DNA of 64,000 nt from Spirodela intermedia (Eukaryota > Streptophyta > Magnoliopsida > Alismatales > Araceae), in contig LR746267.1 in assembly GCA_902729315.2 (NCBI GenBank), positions 6,884,424 to 6,948,423 on the forward strand, in the 5' to 3' direction. The stretch's first letter is position 1. Every line of letters begins with the position of its first letter. Shown here piece by piece: positions 49,305-60,416 of the stretch. Under the pieces are notes generated by a model. The model was not told the origin of the DNA. It saw only the letters and a program-made list of their open reading frames with translations, and searched no databases. A program made the translations under genes and the position numbers.

Positions 49305-50708
49305 ACATGGAGCTTGACTCCACTTTAAAAATCCTCCGAAGTGTTATCTCAATTTCATACGTTCCGATTATAATAAACCTGGTCGGACGCTTGTTGTGTG
49401 AAATGAACGAGTGGTATTGAAATAAATGAAAAGTTTTCGGAATGTTCTTCGGCGGTGAAAGGACCTCGCTGCGACGAATCGACGGACCTGAGGCCATTTG
49501 CCTCACCTGTGTTTGTGTTGTACTGATTTTCTTGCTCAAGGGTAGGCGATGACTTACTTTGGCTGTACATGCCATCTACGCTGGAGAAACTGAGATGGCT
49601 CTGAGGGTTGAGTTCGTGCTAAACCTTGTCGAAGCCATACTCTTAAATGTATATGGAACTGCTCATCACCCAGGACTAGATGGCATCGGGAGGAATTTAA
49701 ATTTAACGGGGAGTCTCCCCCCATTGAAGAACATTCAATGTGCCCACTTACGGCCCGGTCAAGAACCCGTCGGCAACACGTGGGAGTTCTAAGATCTACG
49801 CCTGCCCTTGATATCTCCACATGTACGTCAAGCAAATGGGGGCTTACCATCAATAAAAGGCATGGTGACGATGCTAAAAAAAGAAAGGATTGTTGTCATT
49901 TGCTCCAAATCCTTTTAGGTCCCATATGCCGCATAAAATAATATCTTATCTTATCAACCCAACTAGCTAGAACCTATCGTGGCCGAAGCAGTAAAAGAAA
50001 TGGGAAACGTGGCCGATCGAGGAAGAGCAAGAACCTCTCCCCTAGACAAGATCGTGCATAGAAGATCTCACTGACTTTAATAATATATGACTCTTCCCAC
50101 TTTTTGGATCTATGCCTGCTGCCGACACTATGGGATCCTATCAGCTCGGTCGTTACCGTGTCTAGTGCGAGTTTTCAATACGGACACTACGCCTCTAGCC
50201 ACTAGTTGGAAGCTCAAGATCTACTCCTGTTCTAGATCTCCACCTGCACATGAAATTAATGTGGGTTTACCATCGATAAAAAAACTGGTGACAGTGTTAA
50301 AAAAAAAAGAAAAAAAAAGAGCATCCCAACCGTGCATCCCATGTGCAATTAAATACACCTTTTCAAGTCCTAATGGCCAAATGAAATTTTGTGAAATGTT
50401 CTCCACGTGAAATGAACTAAGTGACAATCTAGAGATAAAAACTAATATTCTGCATAAAATATTGTGAGAGAGACAATGACCTGTAATTACCACACTTGGG
50501 CTGACTTTGATGTTATTGAAACCATCCCTAGAAACCGTCAAATGAAAATTTGAAGGAAATATCAATGAATCATTGACATAACTCCATAAAATCATACTTG
50601 AAACATTCTCAATGTTAGAGTATATGCATTTAAAATTGTCATTTTCTGTCAAACCATATTACAAAAGACTATTGAATTTCACATGACATGTTACTTGTGT
50701 TTATTGAC
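49305..50708. other. Intergenic region with two related A-tailed segments
   Basis: After BIOF no gene is supported. Two diverged direct copies of about 105 bp lie at 49785-49890 and 50205-50315. Both run from AAGATCTAC through ATCTCCAC and TTACCATC, with AATAAA in copy one and GATAAA in copy two, to GTGACxxTG and an A-rich tail. From 50320 on the DNA is AT-rich. Confidence 0.5.
49785..50315 (+). repeat. Pair of diverged A-tailed direct repeats (SINE-like?)
   Basis: Copy one 49785-49890 and copy two 50205-50315. The A-rich 3' ends of both copies (GCTAAAAAAAG and GTTAAAAAAAAAAG) suggest reverse-transcribed insertions. I see no clear A and B boxes, so a SINE label is not secure; they could also be pieces of one older element. 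Confidence 0.35.
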
Positions 50709-52263
50709 TGATAAGTCTTCATTATCATGAGTTAATAATTAGTAAATAATATAGTTTTAGCCTTAATTCATGATAAATAGACTTATATTTGTGTTAAAGA
50801 ATGACTTTTGGTTTTCAATTGATTAACGTGAAATTTTGGGTAATTATGTGATTTTATATGATTTTTATAGTCTTACTTTTGAGATAAATGAAGAATAAAA
50901 AATAAAAATAAAAATATTGCAAAAATGGGGGGACCCACCGGGCCCGCAAGCGGGTCGGAAGCACAGTCAGGGAGTAAACCGCGAGCAGGGGCTCGAGCGG
51001 CTTGGCTTGTGGACGGACCGACAGGGCACGCGTACACCACTCTCCTTCCACATCATCGGTGGCCAGCCGGCTGTGGGGCAAGGAGTGGTCGTACACGCGA
51101 GAGATGGGACTTTGTTGACAAACCTAACATTACTATATATTCGCCCGAAAAATCGGCGTACAACCGATGTGGGACTAAACCCCCGTCACACCTTCCTCAG
51201 AAGAGGTGGGCAACCAACGCGGGTTCGAATCCTCCTAGAGTCAAAATTCATATATTTTTATCTGATTATCGCGACTTTCCTGCAGATCACCGGTGAAGGA
51301 TTAAGCAACAAGAATCGCTGGATCATCGGCGAAAATCTCATCAACACGATTCGTGGAGCATTACTACTAAAATTGTTGAACGATTCACGATAAAAGGATC
51401 GCGAATCCATCGAGTAAATGATCTCCGATTGATCGACGAACAAGCCGTCGTCGGGAAGAGGACGATCCACCGTGAGACCAATCGTCACCTCCTGAGAGCG
51501 TACCAGATGCGATGAAGAGCCTCCTCTTGCTGTGCGGACCTGAGGATGAAGCTCCCTGACACGCACCCTACCTCCATCCAACGCCTCTCCATCGGGTGAC
51601 AGCCGCCGGAGACGATTCGACGACCCACTTCATTGATCTCTAGACTTCGCGAGAAGATCTAGAGATTGCCCACGTCGTCTTTGTCCAAGGAGAGCCTTCG
51701 AGGCCGTGGAAACTAGAAAATACGAACGCGAATCGCCGTCGCGACACCGGAACTCTATTTTCTTGCTTTCAATTTAATTTACGCTTCATTTAGTGATACT
51801 TTGTGTGATTTTAATTTACCAAACTATACTTCGTTCAATTACGATTCTTCCAACTTTTACAGATCTTAATTTGATTAATTAAGTCGTCTGTAATCGCTTA
51901 CGTAAGAATCGCCGGGCGGGACTCTATTTTTGCCTGATTCACGTTTGCCGGGCGCTGACGTCATCCTGATGTCCGCACCCTTATTTCCTTTTTTTCGTAA
52001 ATTTTAAATATATTTCCTTTTTATTTCCTAGTATAAAATTTGTAAGAAAATCATATTCATTGAAAAAAAATTTGAATAATTTCTAGATATTATATTACAT
52101 CTCTGTGATTGACCTGGAAAATTACTGCTATTTTTGGAATTTTTATTGAATTCTAATTGATATATTTATTTAAAAATACTTCTAAATATCTAAAAATTCG
52201 TATTTTCTAGTTTTATAAATTTTATATTTGCATGATTTAATATACAACGACTGAGTCACGTCA
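50709..52263. mobile_element. Solo LTR, copy A, 1555 bp
   Basis: The ends are TGATAAGTC and GTCACGTCA, so TG...CA termini, flanked by a perfect 5-bp target duplication TTGAC (50704-50708 and 52264-52268). It is homologous over its whole length, in inverted orientation, to 58830-60416. There is no internal domain, primer site or second LTR beside it, hence a solo LTR. Copy A has 49 extra bases near 50723. It stays GC-rich in the middle, with a B-box-like GGTTCGAATCC at 51222-51232, a minus-strand USE motif at 51165-51175, and a 107-codon minus-strand frame at 51258-51581. Element superfamily unknown. Confidence 0.88.
51165..51175 (-). promoter_or_regulatory. snRNA-type upstream sequence element in solo LTR A
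   Basis: On the minus strand GTCCCACATCG fits the plant snRNA USE consensus RTCCCACATCG exactly. Downstream, after a gap of 24 bases, ATATATAG could act as TATA box. This spacing is the shorter one used by plant RNA polymerase III snRNA genes. Whether it works is unknown. Confidence 0.4.
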
Positions 52264-53983
52264 TTGACCATTAATACATTAACTTATTTAAAAAAATTAT
52301 GTTCCTGCCTAGCTGGAAATACTAATTACAATGGTTTTTCCAAGTCCATACATGCCAGTAACTGGTTAACATCTAATTTTATTTCATAGTTAGTGAATAC
52401 TTCATTCTACCTTCTTCGATTATGACTAAAGGATGTCCATGCAATGATGACATTCACTTGAAATGTGAACCAATCTATCATACAAATTGCTCAAACATAC
52501 TAAACATGCTTCTTAATGTATATTTCTTCATCTTACATGCCATTTATAAATGTAATCTTGATGCTGATTTGATGGATTTCATGATGATATAGAACTAATT
52601 TTGCTTTAATTTAACTCAAATAGGTGCCATTTTTGAAAAATGAAGATATATATATATATATTCTTCATATCCCTTTACTATTAATGTAGGTTTAAATTTC
52701 TAAATGGAGTTTCATTAGTCTTTAGTTTCTTTCTTGAAAGCCATTTGCATCATAATATTTTACAACATCTGTATCTTTGGTCATTTGTGTATTCAATTTC
52801 ATTATTCATAGCTTCTTACCAAGAAAAACTTTAAGCAAAGTCATAGCCTCTTTATAAATTTTGGATATATGTTTGAATAAAATGTGTAAAAATCAAGTTC
52901 ATGGTCATAGTTCTCTCACTTCTGAAATGATATTCAGTAATTTCTTATTTAATTGACTCATCTAAAAGTATTGTAGATTAGAATAAGTTGTAACAAGAGA
53001 ACACTAGATCTCTTCTTCTAAAGAAAAATCATATTTATAAAAAATAGCATGAAAAGGATGCATATTATTTTAATATATTTATTTTTGAAAGGCAACAATG
53101 TACTTAAATTATTTTTATATTGGGCTTTAAAAATATAAATTATATTTAATATATGTATTTATTAAAAAAATTTGATAAAATAAATCATACTTAATTCTGA
53201 TTTACCTCACAATTTACTTTATTAAATAGACACATCAATTAAAAGTCATAATTTTTTCTTTCAATCAATCTACTTATGGGTCATCAAGGGTTGTGGTTTC
53301 ATGGACATGAAAATTTCTCAAAAAAAGAATCAAATTCATTACATGTGTTTTCTCCTCATCTATCCAATTTCATTCTTTTCACCTCTATTAACTTTCTATG
53401 ATAATGTTGTTTGTACTTTTTAACCCACTCATTTTTAAAATGAATCAAAAAATCTTGGTTTCAACAAATTAGAAAGTATTAAAATAATATATTTTGTAAT
53501 GCAAATGCTTTTAAAGAAGTGTGCATAACAAGATCTAGAAGATTGTTCAATTAAAAAAATCTAGTTAGAATATTTTTCAGATAAAAACATCTGAATATAT
53601 AAGATTTACATGTTAATTATCATTGAAACGTTTCAAATTAGTTCTTGAATAATTGAACTTGGTTTATTGAATTGATAAAAGTAGTAGTAGTTGAAAACAA
53701 CATGAATACTCAAAGTAGAGAAGAGAGATGGAGCTACATATGAGAGAGGGAGACAACGAGAGATTGAGAGATTAAGAGATTAAGAACAACATGCTTGAGA
53801 AAGGAGAGAAAGGGGGGATGCCCTTCTCATGTTAACATAAGTTTGTCACCCACAAGTGAACATAATCCAAAAACAAAATAATGAAAATTTCCAATAGATG
53901 GTTGGACCCTATAATTAGGACTTCCCTCTCACATGATTCTCCCATATCAAAAATAAGAAAAAAGAATAAAAAAATGAGATATT
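52264..53983. other. AT-rich DNA between solo LTR A and the copia element
   Basis: No coding signal on either strand and no clear repeat termini. A short (AT)n tract lies near 52650, and GAGA-rich sequence near 53717-53815. Confidence 0.5.
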
Positions 53984-54203
53984 ATTAAAGTCTAGGATGT
54001 GTAAATAGCATGTGCCATCCAATATGTATATAAAGACATGAATTGACTAAAGAACCCAATCCCATCTTTTCTCCCAAGCATTACCCCCTTTTTTGTTATG
54101 TCATTATATGACATCAATGCCCTTGGGCTTCCATCACCAAGACTTCTCATTGTTGTTAGATTCTTATCAAAATTAAAACCACTTCTCTTGATTCTTTGTC
54201 TCT
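53984..54203 (+). mobile_element. Copia 5' LTR (approximate end)
   Basis: Starts with the same pattern as the 3' LTR at 63007. Contains ATGTATATAAAGACATG as a possible TATA box near 54035. The right end is placed only by the primer site that follows. Confidence 0.6.
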
Positions 54204-54215
54204 TGGTACCAGATT
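54204..54215 (+). other. Copia primer-binding site, degenerate
   Basis: TGGTACCAGATT matches the initiator-tRNA-Met site TGGTATCAGAGC at nine of twelve positions; the differences fit C/T and G/A decay. Confidence 0.6.
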
Positions 54216-57200
54216 ATATAGAAACAACTTATTAGGAAGAGAACCATGACTCAAGTGAATAATTGTTTCACTATTTGAAGGTGTGTCTACCTTTTGCTCA
54301 TTCTTTTGTAGCTAAAACAACATATTTGTTCCATTGGTAGTAAATACAATTTCGTTTTAACAAAGCTATGAATTTCTATTTCAACAAATTTTGTTTTACC
54401 AAGTGCTTGTCCCCTATTAAGGCATACTAAGGGGGAGAATACATTTCTAATGCCAATTTTTTTTTATTCTACTGCTGATTTGAGATTTTTTGTCATGACA
54501 TCTCAATCATGAGACCTTTATAAAAAATTATTAATGGATAATCCTCTCAATCCATATTATCTACATCACTTAGATAGTCTAAACTCGATACTAATAACAC
54601 AATCACTTACTAGTCATGAAAATTATAGATTGAGGAATAGAACCATGATCATAACATTCCTTGTGAGAAATAAAGTTGGTTTTATTGATGGCTGAATTAA
54701 GAAATCCACAGTTATAGATCATCATCATCATCATATTTTTTTTCTTAGATACAAAATAACAATTTAGTTGTTTCATAAATTCAAATTATTTTTCCAAAGG
54801 AAAATCTCAGCCAGTCAATTATATAGAATCAGCATATGACATATGTGAGGAGTTTTGAAATAGGTTTTGATAAGGTATTACTTCAAGGTTGTTTCAATTA
54901 TAATCACAAATAATGAATCTTCATCAAGGGTAAGATTCAATTGGGAAGCATTTTTTTCCAAGTTAAAAATAATTTGAGAGTAATTAAATAATTTCAAACC
55001 ATCATGGTCATGTTGTTCTTTTGGTGGAATCAAGAAAATGAATGATTATGCTCAACTAGAATATGTGATGTATTTTTTAGTAGGACTAAACGATGACATT
55101 AATCATCCTCACATCTAAATATTATTTATGAATCTTATTTCATCTATCACTAAGGTTTATCCTTTAGTTTCTCAACAAGAGAATAAAAAATAAATAAATC
55201 AACATGGCCCAAGGGATTGATCAAGACAACTAATATTAAACAACTATTGATTGTTAAACATAATTAAGGGCCTAGAAGAAACAATGCATATTAAACACAT
55301 TGTAAATTTCATAAACATACTATAGAAAAGTGTTACAAAATACATACTTATCTATCAGCTATAAACCAAATTCTAACTGTCCCTAATGTGGCAATTGAGA
55401 TAGATGAACAGCCTAACACTAGTTTTGCCTCATTTTTGAAATATTTAGATGTCAATTAATAGCATCAATTGATGAAAAGATTATCTACACAACTAGTTTG
55501 CTTCTTCTACCATTAGTGTTAAGGAAGATACAACACTTTGTTTATGCAGCTGGTATTTCTTTCTTATTATCTTTAAATCCTCTTATTTCTTCTAATATAT
55601 ATGTTGTTGATTATGGTGAGACAAGATGCTATACTTTGATGCAATATTTTTTTTCTCAATACAATAAATGGAGCCATTTATAATTATGTTACCAGATAAC
55701 ACATTCTAATTTGCCTGATTAGTAATTTGAGTAAAAAATCACAATTATCTCTCATAGATATTATTTTTTTGTTCCTTGAATAAGATTTAACATGTTGTAT
55801 GTTAGCATAGCAACAATTGATTCGTAAATAAAAATTTCTCTCTTTCCTAATCTTATTGTGATTCATGAGCATCTCTCCAAAATAATTGGTAAGGTTAATC
55901 ACATTGAAGATCTATACATACTTGATACAAATTATGGCATCCACTTAACTTTGGAGTGATTTCAGAGATGATCTAAAAAAGCTTTTACAATAAAAATGTC
56001 TATTGATATGTGGCACAATAGAGTAGGGCAACTCTTTTGGAAAGTTTTAAAAGTATTATGTGGAAAATGATCATTTAATTTTTCATTGGCTAATGTAAAA
56101 AATCTATATTTGTTTGTCATTTAGCCAAACAATGAAGATTGTCTCTTTTTTCTCACAACAAGCTATCATATTATCCTTGTGAACTGACACATCATGATAT
56201 TCAGGGGTCGTATCATGTTTTCAACCATTTAGGCCATAAATATTTCCTCACAATTGTTGATTACTCAACTAGTTTCATTGGAAATTTTCTTACAATGAAT
56301 AGATCAATACAAGGTTTATCATACCATATTTTTTCTGTAACCTATACTCAATTTAGTTCTAAGATAAAAAAAGGTTTGGATTAAATAATACTAAATAATT
56401 ATAATTTAGTATAATTTTAATGGACATAAGACTCTATATGAATTCTTATGTTTAGATACCACAACAAAGCTCAATAGAGAAACAAATACATCAACATATC
56501 TTGAATGTAACTAGAGTGATGATTTTCAAATGCACATTCCATCAAAGTTTTATGTAGATTGTGCACTAACACTAGTGTTCCTTATAAATAGACTAACATC
56601 ACTTACATTCAATAATAAGACACCATATGCATTATTGTATTATAAATCTATTTAGTCAGATTTGAGAGTATTTCATTGTCTTGTCTTTGCCTCCACATTG
56701 TGAGATCATAGGAAAAAAATTGTTACATGTGTCAAACCTTATGTGTTTATTAGATATCCACCTATAATGCAATATTACAAGCTTTATAACTTAGAAATTC
56801 AATAGCTAATTATTTCCCAATATGTTATTTTTATGAGAAGATTTTTTCTTTTTGAATAATCACAAAAGATGAAAAATTATTAGATCTATTTTTGGATCAT
56901 GTCTTGACTATTGTGACACAAGAGATTGAATGTGATGTATTACTTTCTTCATGGAAAAATTCTCTGATTGATAACTCATCAATTCCATCACCTATGTTGA
57001 TGAATTCACAACCTTCAATTGAGAATTCAACTCAATCACATGTGAGAACATATTCACATATATTGCCAAGAAAATCTGTGTGTGCATAAACCACTATTTT
57101 ATTTTCAAGATTTTCATTACAATAATTTAACTTTTGAGTTGTAAGATAATACAAAAAGAGCCCACAACATCCAATCTCTAATTTCTTTATTATAAAGCAT

Positions 57201-57600
57201 TAACTCTATCTTATAATTTCTAAATATTTCTTCTAATTTTGAACCTAAATTCTATCATCAAACTATTAACTTTCCACATTTATAAGAAATGAAAGAAAAA
57301 TCAAAGACAAAATGAGAATCAAATCCTACTGAGTATGTTGTCTCTTTGTCATAAAATTGAATGTCATTTGATATATAAGATCAGATATCATTTTAACAAT
57401 TCTATTGAAAACTGTAAAAGTAGACTTGTTGCTAAAGGGTACACTCAATAAGAAGTTAGAGATTTTTTAATTTTTTTTTCTCTTGTTACCAAATCTACAG
57501 CCATTAAACTCATGTTTTCTTTAGCATTGATACATAATTGTCATTTTTTTAGTGTTAGAAATCACTAATTTTTATCTGACCATTGTTGTATCTCAATGGT
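54216..57600 (+). pseudogene. Copia gag-pol remnant: gag, integrase, reverse transcriptase start
   Basis: Many stops and shifts, but the order is clear. Near 55070 the text reads YFLVGLNDDINHPHI, like the gag FLMGLNDSY block. 56139-56384 has the integrase block ELTHHDIQGSYHVFNHLG and KYFLTIVDYS. Near 56670-56800 CLCFAST and KPYVFIRYPP match the post-integrase GCLCFAST/GYP stretch. Near 57380-57450 KIRYHFNNSIENCKSRLVAKGYTQ-type text marks the start of reverse transcriptase; it breaks off near 57600. Differences from living copies are mostly C-to-T and G-to-A. Confidence 0.85.
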
Positions 57601-58829
57601 GTTAGACTCTATAACTATTTAAAGATATGAGTTTTCATAGATCTAAACCCAAAAATGTTCTCATAGGTCCATGGTTGCAACTTAGTACTACCTCATAAAA
57701 ACTTCAAGAAAACCCATCATAGAGCAACTAATAACTTAGGAAATTACCTTATTTGACATCGCTATATCCAAGCATTACATTTGTAATGAATAAGTTGAGT
57801 CAACATATGACCTAACCTCATCAATTACATCTACAAGTTATTTATCATTTATTTACATATTTCAAATACACTCCTAACATAGGTTTATAATTTCCTTCCA
57901 CATCTCAATTTCAACTATGAGCATTCTATAATACTTATTAGACTTCTTGTGTTCATTCTTGTAATTTTTTCACTAATTTTTTATTTTTCTTAGAAATTCA
58001 TTTATATCATGGAAAGTAAATAAACAATGTATTATTTATAGGTCATTTATAGAAGAGTGATAAGTATAAATATAAGTCTTAGGGTAACACATAGAAATTG
58101 ATTAATCTATCGTGAAAACTAATTTAGTTTATACATAAAGTGATTTTAATATTTTATCACTATTTAACGAGAATAATAAAATAGAAGGGTGAGATGAGAA
58201 AAATAAAGAAAATGGAGAATGGAATGAGAAAAAGAGAGAGAGAGGGGGGGAGGAGAGAGAAGAAAAGGTCTCATGAAAATGAGAGAGAGATAAATAAGAT
58301 GATAATAAAGAGAGAGAAATAGTTAACCTATTTTCACAGTGACCATGATTCTTGAATGAATATGTGCTTGAAAATTCACACACATAATATAAAGTTAGTC
58401 GTAAATATCTCCAACTTATTTTAACAATTCAACGCTTATTACTCAGTATTTAATCTTATTGATTTTGCATTCAAAAATAGAAAAATAATCATTATTCATG
58501 AACCATCAGGAACATGAATACTTCAAGATTTGACTTCAAAATCAATAGAAAAGAAATTGAATATGATCTTAACTTGATCTTAGATGAGTTTTGGAGGATT
58601 TCACAAAGGAACAAATATCATTTATTAGGATTTGAATTAGTTCTACTCATTTTAATCGAAATATATATGAAATAAAAATATTAAAATTAAATAAATATTG
58701 AAAAAATATTAATAAGTATTAAAAGTACATAAATAAATAATAAAAGTAAAAAAATAAATCATTGCCCAAATTTAGTTTGCATCATAGGCAATTGAAGATA
58801 TTAATTAGCTTTGTTTTGTTTAGATATAT
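57601..58829. other. AT-rich DNA inserted in the copia element, left of solo LTR B
   Basis: No coding likeness. A purine-rich patch at 58195-58320 gives a minus-strand frame (58129-58383) made of Ser/Leu/Phe repeats only. It may belong to a further unrecognised insertion. Confidence 0.45.
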
Positions 58830-60416
58830 TGACATGACTTAGTCGTTGTATAGTAAATCATGCAAATTTAAAATTTATAAAATTAGAAAATATAAATTTT
58901 CAGATATTTAGAAGTATTTCTGAACAAATATATCAATTATAATTCAATAATACTTTCAAAAATAGTGATAATTTTCTAGGTTGATCCCAAAAATGTAATA
59001 TAATATCGAGTAATTATTTAGAATTTTATTCAAAGAATACTATTTTTTATAAATTTTATATTAAGAAATAAAATTAAAATATATCTAACATTCATGAAAA
59101 AAAGAAAAATAAGGGTATGGATGTTATGATGACATCAGCACCTAGCAAATGTGAATCAAACAAAAATAGAGTTTCACTCGATGATTCTTACGTAAGTAAT
59201 TACAAATAATTTAATTAATCAAATTAAGATCTGTAAAAGTCGAAAGAATCATAATGGAATGAAGTATATCTTAATAAATTTAAATCACACAAATTATTAC
59301 TAAATGAAGTGAAAAGTAAATTGAAAGTAAAAAAACAGAGTTCCGATGTCGCGACGACAATACGTCAGTGATGTACCGAAATCTTGAGTGTTTAGAACGA
59401 TAGTCGTGCAGTGTCCACAAACTCGAAGGCTCTCTTTAGATAAAGAGAATATAGACAATCTCTAAATCTCCTTACAAAGTGTAGAGATCAATTAAATAAG
59501 TCATTGAATTGTCTTTAACAACTATCACCTGGTGGAGCAGAAAAATGGCGACTTTGCGGCTCTCTAACGGTTGTCACCTAACAGAAAAGAGCTAGATGAA
59601 GGTGGGGTGTGTATTAGAGAGCTTCATCCTCAAGTCCGTGTAGCAAGAAGAAGCTCTTCATTACATTTGGTACACTCTCTAGAGTTGGTGACTCATCTCT
59701 CAGCAGATCATCTTCTTCCCGACGACGACTTATTCGTCGATCAATCAGATATACTTTACTTGATGGATTCACAATCCTTTTATCATGAATCGTTCAACAA
59801 TTTTAGTAACAATGCTCCACGAATTACATTGATGAGATATTCACTGATGATCCAGCAATTTTGGTGGCTTAATCCTTCACTAGCGATCATAAAAAAAGTC
59901 ACGATAATCAGATAAAAAATATGAGTTTTGGCTCTAGGAGGATTCGAACCCATGCCGGTTGTTTGCCCTTTTTGAAGAAGGTGTGGTGCGAGTTTAGTCC
60001 CACATCGCTTGTGTGTTGAAGTTTATGAAATATTTAGTAATATTACATTTGCAATCAAGTCTCTTTCTCGCACATATACGACCACTCCTTACCCCACAGT
60101 CGACTGGCCACTAGTGATGTGGAAGGGGAATGGTGCACACATGCCCCTATCGGTCCTAACTGCTCAAGCCCCTACTCACGGCTCCTCCTCGACTGTGCTT
60201 CCGACTTGTTTGTAGGTCCGATTGGCCAACGGGTCCTCTCATTTTGCTATATTTTTATTTTTTTTCTTTTTTTATTTATCTCAAAAGTAAGACTATAAAA
60301 ATCATATAAATTTATATAAAAATCACATAATTACCCAAAAATTTACGTTAATCAACTAAAAAATACTTTTCACACTTTAACATAAATATAAGTTTATTTA
60401 TCATGAAGACTTATCA
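58830..60416. mobile_element. Solo LTR, copy B, 1587 bp, inverted relative to copy A
   Basis: Read on the plus strand it starts TGACATGACTTAGTCG and ends AGACTTATCA, the exact reverse of copy A. It is flanked by a perfect 5-bp duplication TATAT (58825-58829 and 60417-60421), different from that of copy A, so it is an independent insertion. It is much more AT-rich than copy A, consistent with longer methylation-driven C-to-T decay. It keeps the B-box-like sequence (reverse complement at 59940-59950), the USE motif GTCCCACATCG at 59997-60007 and a 114-codon frame at 59571-59915. Confidence 0.88.
59997..60007 (+). promoter_or_regulatory. snRNA-type upstream sequence element in solo LTR B
   Basis: Exact GTCCCACATCG, at the equivalent place to that in copy A, followed after 23 bases by TATTTAG. 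It is unchanged although the surrounding copy is strongly decayed. Confidence 0.4.

Noticed and set aside
51222-51232. tRNA gene
   Set aside because: Only the B-box-like sequence is present; no acceptor, D or anticodon stem can be folded around it.
50709-60416. One large DNA transposon with 1.6-kb terminal inverted repeats
   Set aside because: Each arm has its own complete 5-bp target duplication and TG...CA ends, and the right arm lies within a copia element, so they are two separate LTR insertions.
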